Assembly (NCBI GenBank): GCA_934343805.1
Contig: CAKRIN010000043.1
Location: 1 to 10,607, forward strand
Direction of reading: 5' to 3'
Length of the DNA: 10,607 nt
Source of the DNA: an uncultured Lachnospira sp.
Lineage (GTDB): Bacteria; Bacillota; Clostridia; Lachnospirales; Lachnospiraceae
The notes under the pieces are model-generated. The model was not told the DNA's origin, searched no databases, and saw only the letters and a program-made list of their open reading frames with translations. The number at the start of each line of letters is the position of its first letter. Position 1 is the stretch's first letter. Below are positions 5,565 to 9,796 of the stretch, one piece after another. The translations under genes and the position numbers were made by a program.

Positions 5565-5664
5565 TGCAGGGAGGCGGAGTCGAACCGCCACTATCTCACA
5601 CGATAAGAAGATGTATCATCTATTGTGCGAGGTGTGCAAGAATACCACTTACACCATACCCTGC
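5565..5664 (-). tRNA. tRNA-like gene with enlarged anticodon arm (100 nt)
   Basis: Acceptor GCAGGGT/TCCCTGC (one U-U mismatch), discriminator A, and a perfect T-arm GGCGG/CCGCC with loop TTCGACT. The D-region folds as a long hairpin (GGTGTAAG with CTT-GC-ACACC). The anticodon arm is CTCGCAC/GTGTGAG enclosing 23 nt, within which GATA/TATC can pair. GATAC and TTCTTATCGT are shared with the gene at 5327-5417, as is the flank before the gene (13 of 15 bases identical). No anticodon assigned. It is too long for Leu, Ser or Tyr tRNAs, and the extra bases are not in the variable arm. Confidence 0.6.
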
Positions 5665-5689
5665 TGTTTTATGTATCTAAAACCATGGA

Positions 5690-6050
5690 ACTTTCTGTCG
5701 TTTGTGAATGCCACGATATTAATCGTTTCCGTATTCCCGATACAGCTAGCATTGACGTTCCGTTGACACTCCATACATATTATAAATATCTTACACGTAA
5801 GATGGCAATAATACATACTTCGACTAGAATACTACATAGCAAACGATACAGACCTATATTATTCCCTTTGCTTGTGCTGATGTTTCAGCATAGTTCATCG
5901 GTATAGTCTATGTAATATCTGTTACTGACTAGTTTTTCGTATGTCGTGCGTCCTTTTCGCCAGGTCACGGCATCCATCGATGCTCTCCGGCTACTTCTTT
6001 TCCACGCATACTATTTTGTGCGTCAATATATCAAAGAACTCTTCTCTAGC
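5690..6050 (-). ncRNA. boxA-led structured RNA resembling the 5' end of 23S rRNA
   Basis: From right to left: a boxA-like AGTTCTTTGA (6040-6031) followed by TATATTG, which resembles the GTTCTTTGACATATTG found in Bacteroidota rRNA leaders; an ACGCA/TGCGT hairpin; then GGATGCC (5975-5969), GGCGAAAAGGACG (5961-5949) and ACGAAAAAC (5940-5932), in the same order as GGAUGCC, GGCGAUGAAGGACG and GCGAUAAGC near the start of 23S rRNA. CTGAAACATC (5888-5879) also matches a 23S domain I stretch, though here it lies in a hairpin. The 3' half contains an ATCTTAC/GTAAGAT hairpin inside TATTAT/ATAATA (5778-5813), and a three-way junction (AATGC/GCATT, 5707-5753). It could instead be another large phage RNA of the ROOL/GOLLD kind. 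Homology judged from memory, not by search. Confidence 0.5.
6031..6040 (-). promoter_or_regulatory. boxA-like antitermination element
   Basis: AGTTCTTTGA on the minus strand followed by TATATTG. boxA elements (YTCTTTRA core) bind NusB/NusE in rRNA operons and phage nut sites. Here it precedes the long leftward RNA cluster and its terminator at 4655-4697. Confidence 0.5.
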
Positions 6051-6060
6051 TTTCAGTTTC

Positions 6061-6075
6061 ATCACTTGTAGTGAT
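6061..6075 (-). other. Small hairpin between tRNA-Asn and the boxA-led RNA
   Basis: A 6-bp inverted repeat ATCACT-ACA-AGTGAT on the minus strand, with no U-run. Possibly a processing site after tRNA-Asn. Confidence 0.3.
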
Positions 6076-6096
6076 AATCTGATTCTAAAAGAATTG

Positions 6097-6170
6097 CGGT
6101 AACGGCAGGACTCGAACCTGCGACCTATCGGTTAACAGCCGACCGCTCTGACCAACTGAGCTACGAAACC
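6097..6170 (-). tRNA. tRNA-Asn (anticodon GTT) with mismatched acceptor stem
   Basis: 74-nt cloverleaf: D-arm GCTC/GAGC with loop AGTTGGTCA, anticodon stem GTCGG/CCGAT with loop CTGTTAA (anticodon GTT), variable AGGTC, T-arm GCAGG/CCTGC with loop TTCGAGT, discriminator G. The acceptor GGTTTCG faces CGTTACC, so positions 4 and 5 are two adjacent U-U mismatches; host-like Asn tRNAs would have CGAAACC. The rest is close to Bacteroidota Asn tRNAs. It is the first tRNA of the leftward cluster. Confidence 0.9.
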
Positions 6171-6175
6171 ATATT

Positions 6176-6214
6176 GGGCGAGATTAAGTCAAAAACGAAA
6201 TGTAATACTCGCCC
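6176..6214 (-). other. Leader hairpin 5 nt upstream of tRNA-Asn
   Basis: GGGCGAG/CTCGCCC, 7 bp, with a 25-nt AT-rich loop. A second hairpin CCACC/GGTGG (6217-6232) lies just upstream, after the stop of the excisionase-like gene. Neither has a U-run, so they look like processing or stability elements. Confidence 0.45.
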
Positions 6215-6251
6215 ATCCACCTCGCTTGGTGGTATATGAAACAAAACTTCA

Positions 6252-6461
6252 TTAATACACACGATGGCTTTCAAGCAGATTATCTATATCGCTTGCGAGG
6301 AAGAATGCAGAGTGACCTATCATGCAGTGTGGTAGCTTTCCGCTCTTTCTCAACTCAACGATGAATGACTTTCCCATACCTATGTATGATGCAGCTTCAT
6401 CAGTCGATAGCCATTTCTTAGCAATCTTTTCGACCACTACTTTCTTCTTCGGTGTTGCCAT
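6252..6461 (-). CDS. Excisionase-like helix-turn-helix protein (69 aa)
   Basis: A short basic N-terminus (MATPKKK) is followed by a MerR/excisionase-type winged helix-turn-helix: WLSTDEAASYIGMGKSFIVE (about residues 17-37), then the wing region GKLPHCMIGHSAFFLASDIDNLL. Proteins of this class bind DNA in phage integration modules, often as recombination directionality factors that favour excision, or act as regulators. It is separated by 15 nt from the XRE regulator and likely lies in the same leftward transcript; AGGAG is 10 nt before the ATG. Which of the two roles it has is inferred from the nearby integrase. Confidence 0.75.
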   Translation of the reverse strand: MATPKKKVVVEKIAKKWLSTDEAASYIGMGKSFIVELRKSGKLPHCMIGHSAFFLASDIDNLLESHRVY

Positions 6462-6476
6462 TTTATTATTCTCCTA

Positions 6477-6827
6477 TTACTTTTCAAGCATCCTTTGCAG
6501 AAATGCTTTTTCGTTTTCTAGGCATTGTACTCGTTCTTCAAGTCTTGCCTTTTCGATTCGTAATTGTGTTGCGTCATCTACCTGACCTATCATTACAGGC
6601 GCATCACCTTTTCCGTAGGCGAGCCATTGTAAATCAACCTTCAGGTTAGAGCAAATAGCCATCATAGCTGCCTTGGTAAAATTCTGCTTACCTCTTAGCA
6701 TCTTTGATAGGTTAGAGCAATCAAGACCAACATCAATCGAAAACGACCTTGCGGACTTATATTTACCCAACTCTATAACCTTTGCAACCCTCTGACGAAC
6801 CTCTTCCTGATTATATTCTATCTTCAT
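6477..6827 (-). CDS. XRE-family regulator with C-terminal coiled coil (116 aa)
   Basis: Residues about 10-66 form a lambda-repressor-like HTH (ARSFSIDVGLDCSNLSKMLRGKQ, with the recognition helix near residues 37-46). Residues 87-114 have heptad Leu/Ile/Arg/Glu spacing (LEERVQCLENEKAFLQRMLEK), a likely dimerising coiled coil. It lacks a RecA-cleavable peptidase domain, so any induction would work by other means. It is driven by the leftward promoter (6977-7008), which faces a rightward promoter, and has the same architecture as the 144-aa regulator across the control region. Likely a lysis-lysogeny repressor or Cro-type partner; which is not decidable here. Confidence 0.8.
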   Translation of the reverse strand: MKIEYNQEEVRQRVAKVIELGKYKSARSFSIDVGLDCSNLSKMLRGKQNFTKAAMMAICSNLKVDLQWLAYGKGDAPVMIGQVDDATQLRIEKARLEERVQCLENEKAFLQRMLEK

Positions 6828-6853
6828 TATTTTTCTTCAAATAACTATATTTA

Positions 6854-6869
6854 ACCAAAAAAGTTTGGT
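6854..6869. promoter_or_regulatory. Candidate operator over the rightward promoter
   Basis: Inverted repeat ACCAAA-AAAG-TTTGGT covering the -33 box of the rightward promoter. Part of it, AAAAGTTTGGT, recurs inverted at 7003-7013 over the opposite promoter, and AAAAAAGTTGTGG at 7018-7030 is a related copy. Likely binding sites for one or both XRE regulators. Confidence 0.5.
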
Positions 6870-6895
6870 GGAACGAAGTTAAATGACTATCTTTG
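6864..6895 (+). promoter_or_regulatory. Rightward promoter (Bacteroidota type)
   Basis: -33 box TTTG (6864-6867), 20 bp, -7 box TATCTTTG (6888-6895), matching the TTTG-N19-21-TAnnTTTG consensus. It would start transcription near 6900 and produce a leader of about 200 nt for the 144-aa regulator. It points towards the leftward promoter at 6977-7008. Confidence 0.65.
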
Positions 6896-6913
6896 CAGTA
6901 GATAAATAGCTTA

Positions 6914-6949
6914 GACGGTGTTTTGAACTCCGTCCCACCTTTTTCGTCT
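6914..6949 (+). other. Candidate attenuator hairpin in the rightward leader
   Basis: Two competing pairings share bases: GACGG with CCGTC (6914-6934), and GGTG with CACC followed by TTTTT (6917-6944). This resembles a weak terminator between promoter and gene. Evidence is sequence complementarity only. Confidence 0.3.
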
Positions 6950-6976
6950 GTCAGTGTTGTAACTGATTAACGATTG

Positions 6977-7008
6977 CAAAGGTACACATTTTACCTCAAA
7001 CAACCAAA
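6977..7008 (-). promoter_or_regulatory. Leftward promoter (Bacteroidota type)
   Basis: On the minus strand -33 TTTG (7008-7005), 20 bp, -7 TACCTTTG (6984-6977). It carries the same AAAAGTTTGGT sequence over its -33 box (7013-7003) as the rightward promoter and would drive the 116-aa regulator and the excisionase-like gene, possibly the RNA cluster as well. Confidence 0.65.
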
Positions 7009-7060
7009 CTTTTCATCAAAAAAGTTGTGGCTGAATGTGGTATTTTAACCTTTCTTTACA

Positions 7061-7079
7061 ATAAGTGAGGTTTACTTAT
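7061..7079. promoter_or_regulatory. Inverted repeat upstream of the 144-aa regulator
   Basis: ATAAGT-GAGGTTT-ACTTAT, 6-bp arms with a 7-bp spacer, about 27 bp before the ATG. Could be an operator. An imperfect TAnnTTT sequence follows, so a weak proximal promoter here cannot be excluded. Confidence 0.35.
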
Positions 7080-7105
7080 ATGTTTTATTACAAAAATTAA
7101 GAATT

Positions 7106-7540
7106 ATGAGCGACATCACTACAAATTTAAAGACCCTGTACGATATTAGTCGATGTAAGTCTATGAGGCAGTTTGCCAAACTAGTCGATATAGACCAGTC
7201 AAACCTCCAAAAGAAAATGGCAAGCAACAATTACACAAAGACTGACGTACAAAAGATATGCTATCATCTTGGCGTAAGAAAAGAATGGCTTGAGAATACA
7301 GATGGAGAAATGTTCGATGAGAATTCATTGGTGCGTCCTAGTGATTGGGTATTCGGCAAGCGTGAGTCTAATATAAATATGGTGAACGAAGAAAGCGCAC
7401 ACCACAACAAACAGATAGTTGGAGACTCCTCAGAGAGCGAAATCAATCTGTTGCGTGAGCAAGTGGCGGACCTGCGTAAGCAAGTAGAGAACAAGGATGC
7501 TCAAATCAAGCAGCTAATGGATTTGCTTGCAAAGAAGTAG
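7106..7540 (+). CDS. XRE-like regulator with C-terminal leucine-zipper-like tail (144 aa)
   Basis: An N-terminal HTH resembling XRE/Cro proteins (MRQFAKLVDIDQSNLQKKMA, about residues 20-39; second half ends near residue 66) is joined by a polar linker (about 72-108) to a regular coiled coil (residues 110-143, LLREQVADLRKQVENK). It parallels the leftward 116-aa regulator in order of parts, and both keep an SNL-x-K motif in the recognition helix, so the two may compete for the same operators or even form mixed dimers (inference). No protease domain. The start has no Shine-Dalgarno, as is common in this phylum. It is transcribed towards the integrase. Confidence 0.8.
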   Translation: MSDITTNLKTLYDISRCKSMRQFAKLVDIDQSNLQKKMASNNYTKTDVQKICYHLGVRKEWLENTDGEMFDENSLVRPSDWVFGKRESNINMVNEESAHHNKQIVGDSSESEINLLREQVADLRKQVENKDAQIKQLMDLLAKK

Positions 7541-7790
7541 GAATGCAAGCAATATGCAAGCAAGTTAATTATTAAACAACCACAACATTATAAATATCAA
7601 AAAGTTATGGCTGATATAGACAAGAAGATCATCCTCTTAATTACATAAAATATATTCTGATTGATTATCAGTAAGTTATAAATATACGTTTGTTGTATTA
7701 GCAGTGCAAAACAGCCCTAAAAACCCCGTAAAACGGATAAAAACTAGGTGTTTTTGCAAGCAATATGCAAGCATAAAGAAGAAATGAGTT
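7541..7790 (+). other. Candidate attP/integrase arm-site region
   Basis: The 8-mer TGCAAGCA occurs five times nearby: inverted at 7524-7531 and direct at 7544-7551, 7555-7562, 7755-7762 and 7766-7773. The last four form a 19-bp sequence that occurs twice exactly (7544-7562 and 7755-7773), 192 bp apart. Paired short sites flanking a non-coding stretch beside an integrase are expected of arm-type sites around an attachment core. Between them is CCGT-AAA-ACGG (7727-7737). The crossover point itself is not identifiable. Confidence 0.5.
7661..7692 (+). promoter_or_regulatory. Possible integrase promoter
   Basis: -7 box TACGTTTG (7685-7692) fits the Bacteroidota consensus; at 20 bp upstream is TTGA, a poor -33 match. 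The transcript would cross the second pair of TGCAAGCA repeats before the integrase start, so integrase binding could repress its own gene. Confidence 0.4.
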
Positions 7791-8987
7791 ATGAAAGTAT
7801 ACATTGATAGCAGAGATTTTAAGGTGTACTTATCTGTCACGCATAAGTACAAGAGGTTTTATCTGTCAACTGGATTACAGACAACAGAGAAGTTTGAAGG
7901 AATGATTTTTCCTCGTTCCGACAAGTCGGCAAAGTCTAAAACAAATAGACTTGCACAGATATATAAGATGTGTGATGATTACATCAATGAACATAGCAAT
8001 GAAGGTGTTGACGAACTCAAAGAACATCTTAAAGAATTGATTGTTGGCAAGAAAAGGAACAGAAACACCATTATTAGCACAATAGAGAAGTTTATCGACA
8101 CAAAGGATAAGGCAGGCACTATTGCAGCCTACAAACATCTTATAACGGATATTTCCGTATATGATGAGAATGCAACACTTGATGGAATAGATTTCTCATG
8201 GGTAGAAGGCTTCTATAAGCATGAGGAAGAAAAAGGCAGATGCAACAATGGTATCATTGGAGATATTGATAAACTGAAGTCAGTCTTTAATTGGGCAAGA
8301 AGAAAGAAGCTCACTACTAATTATCCATTTGAGAGGGCAGCTTTCAAGAAAGATAGAACACGCAAAAGAAATCTATCTGTAGAGCAGTTACGAGCCATAC
8401 GAGATATTAAACTCGATGCCCACGATAGTATATACAGAGATTTCTTCATGCTTGGTTTCTATCTGATAGGTATGAACCTGTCGGATATTCTCGACCTTAC
8501 CAAGGAAGACTATAAGGACGGACGCATATCATTCTTCCGTAATAAGACAAATAGATTGTACGATATTAGAGTTGAACCAGAGGCTAAAGAGATTATAGAC
8601 AGATACAAGAATAATAGCAGCAGCAACGAATTATTCTCATTTATGAGGATTACTCATTCGGCAGGGTACGCTCAGTTTACGACCAAATGCAACTATTGCC
8701 TTCGTTCTCTAGGGAAAAAGGTATATGACGGAAGACGATACGACCGCACAAATGATGCGATTGAGCCAGACTTGACGAGCTATTGGAATCGCCATACGTG
8801 GGCAACGTTTGCCGCAAAGATAGGAATACCGATGGAGATTATCGGAAGGGCATTAGGACACTCTATTTGGGATAATTCGATAACTGGTGTTTACGTAGAA
8901 TACGATACGTCAAAGATTGATGAAGCAAACAGAAAGGTTATTGATTACCTGAATGCCGATTTAGGGTGTAATATAGACAACAAATAA
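7791..8987 (+). CDS. int: Tyrosine recombinase/phage integrase (398 aa)
   Basis: Bacteroidales-type integrase: short N-terminal arm-binding domain (about 1-60), SAM-like core-binding domain (about 95-190), and catalytic domain (195-390). Seen in the catalytic domain: Lys252 in the beta-hairpin, RHTWATFA (Arg334, His335), LGHS (His357), and nucleophile Tyr368 in GVYVEYD. The first catalytic Arg is not obvious: the expected helix reads FYLIGMNLSDIL. The HxxR histidine is replaced by Tyr (YWNR), as in several Bacteroidales integrases. It carries out site-specific insertion and excision with help from an excisionase, perhaps the 69-aa gene. Codon use and length match the surrounding genes. A 10-bp terminator hairpin begins at its stop codon. 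Confidence 0.92.
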   Translation: MKVYIDSRDFKVYLSVTHKYKRFYLSTGLQTTEKFEGMIFPRSDKSAKSKTNRLAQIYKMCDDYINEHSNEGVDELKEHLKELIVGKKRNRNTIISTIEKFIDTKDKAGTIAAYKHLITDISVYDENATLDGIDFSWVEGFYKHEEEKGRCNNGIIGDIDKLKSVFNWARRKKLTTNYPFERAAFKKDRTRKRNLSVEQLRAIRDIKLDAHDSIYRDFFMLGFYLIGMNLSDILDLTKEDYKDGRISFFRNKTNRLYDIRVEPEAKEIIDRYKNNSSSNELFSFMRITHSAGYAQFTTKCNYCLRSLGKKVYDGRRYDRTNDAIEPDLTSYWNRHTWATFAAKIGIPMEIIGRALGHSIWDNSITGVYVEYDTSKIDEANRKVIDYLNADLGCNIDNK

Positions 8988-9011
8988 AACTCAAATACAG
9001 TTTTGAGTTTT
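8986..9011 (+). terminator. Terminator after integrase
   Basis: AAAACTCAAA (8986-8995) pairs with TTTGAGTTTT (9002-9011), loop TACAGT. The 3' arm ends in a T-run. AT-rich and overlapping the integrase stop codon. Confidence 0.65.
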
Positions 9012-9026
9012 CCAAAATGGCAAATA

Positions 9027-9055
9027 AAAAAGGGAGGCTATTAACCTCCCTTTCT
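9027..9055. terminator. Bidirectional terminator between convergent genes
   Basis: GGGAGG (9032-9037) pairs with CCTCCC (9045-9050), extended by A-T pairs on both sides, so T-runs follow in either direction. It separates the plus-strand integrase from the minus-strand gene that ends at 9058. Confidence 0.75.
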
Positions 9056-9057
9056 TG

Positions 9058-9351
9058 CTATTTACTCGATAGAATATCACCTATTTTCTTACGATAGTCA
9101 ACAGAACCATCAATGAAAGCGTGCATGAACAGACAGTTATCGTCTATAGGTACGCTGATAGGCTCATTGATGAAGTCCTTTGTGACTTCCGAGTTATTCA
9201 CCAATGCAGCAACAAGACGTTTCTTCTCGCTATTGAATCCTTGCGTGAATCCTGCTGCAAATGGTGTAAGCGAGTGAAAGAACGGTGTCGGTTCTTCACT
9301 CAGTTTTTGTAGTCTCTGTTTCAGAGTCATCTCCTTTGTCTTTTCCATCAT
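9058..9351 (-). CDS. Hypothetical small protein (about 98 aa)
   Basis: The family is not recognised. The open frame extends to 9426, but that part overlaps the end of the upstream gene deeply and reads as a basic shadow; the tandem ATG at 9351/9348, with AAGAAG just before it, is a better start (MMEKTKEMTLKQRLQKL). A third Met at 9330 follows AAGGAG almost without spacing. The protein has a helical N-terminus, a Ser-Leu-Thr-Pro-Phe-Ala-Ala-Gly stretch, and ends YRKKIGDILSSK. No membrane segment. Stop codon lies next to the bidirectional terminator. Likely co-translated with the upstream membrane protein. Confidence 0.6.
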   Translation of the reverse strand: MMEKTKEMTLKQRLQKLSEEPTPFFHSLTPFAAGFTQGFNSEKKRLVAALVNNSEVTKDFINEPISVPIDDNCLFMHAFIDGSVDYRKKIGDILSSK

Positions 9352-9796
9352 TATTCTTCTTTTCAATTTCTTTTTCCATTTTATGCAAGCGTTCAACCTC
9401 TTGCTCATAGATGTTATCAATCGCATCAGAACACTTTAGATATTGAGTAAGACTCTTCTTGCGCTGCATGAAATCAGACTTATTCTTGTACTTCATACCT
9501 TGTATTGCGGTCAGTCTGTGACGTTGCATTTCAAGATGCAGCTCATCGTAAACCCATATTGTTGTCTGTATAGCTTCCCTCTCGTTGTCGTTGCATTCTT
9601 CCGCCAGTTTGAGCGCTTCTCCACACGTTCTAAACAAAACGCCAATAAACCAAACTGAAACCGCCAAAAACATGCATAAGATAGCTGTATCAAAACGTTT
9701 GATAAACAGAAAGCATACACCTATCATCGCTAACATCAATGCATTAACGTTCTCGATAGTAACCAACCCTAATAATTTCTTAATCATTTTCTTCAT
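9296..9796 (-). CDS. Two-pass membrane protein with coiled-coil tail (166 aa)
   Basis: After a basic N-terminus (MKKMIKKLLG) there are two hydrophobic spans, about residues 17-32 and 36-55, joined by a short KRFD turn, so both ends should be on the same side, probably cytoplasmic. The remaining 110 residues are charged and helical (EQEVERLHKMEKEIEKK) and finish in an Asp/Glu/Thr-rich tail. It overlaps the end of the upstream gene by 17 nt (or 8 nt if Met4 is used) and the next gene by about 50 nt. No family recognised; function unknown. Confidence 0.7.
   Translation of the reverse strand: MKKMIKKLLGLVTIENVNALMLAMIGVCFLFIKRFDTAILCMFLAVSVWFIGVLFRTCGEALKLAEECNDNEREAIQTTIWVYDELHLEMQRHRLTAIQGMKYKNKSDFMQRKKSLTQYLKCSDAIDNIYEQEVERLHKMEKEIEKKNNDGKDKGDDSETETTKTE

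Noticed and set aside
5327..5664. Class II tRNAs (Leu, Ser, Tyr) with long variable arms
   Set aside because: The extra bases lie between the two strands of the anticodon stem; the variable region is 4 to 5 nt, and no 7-nt anticodon loop fits upstream.
5293..5906. Plus-strand frames of 70 to 93 aa
   Set aside because: They are antisense to the tRNA-like genes and the structured RNA, and their peptides have no recognisable features.
5690..6050. Protein-coding gene or ROOL/GOLLD RNA
   Set aside because: No minus-strand frame spans the region. ROOL/GOLLD remain possible because they also sit beside phage tRNAs, but I cannot recall a motif that matches, so the call was not made.
7607..7648. 13-aa plus frame MADIDKKIILLIT
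   Set aside because: Too short, inside the candidate attP region, with no ribosome binding site or coupling.
7541..7790. CRISPR array from the TGCAAGCA repeats
   Set aside because: Repeats are 8 to 19 bp, with spacers of 3 and 192 bp; this is not CRISPR spacing.
9352..9426. N-terminal extension MRLITSMSKRL... of the gene ending at 9058
   Set aside because: It overlaps the acidic tail of the membrane protein by more than 120 nt in another frame, and the tandem ATG at 9351/9348 is a better start.
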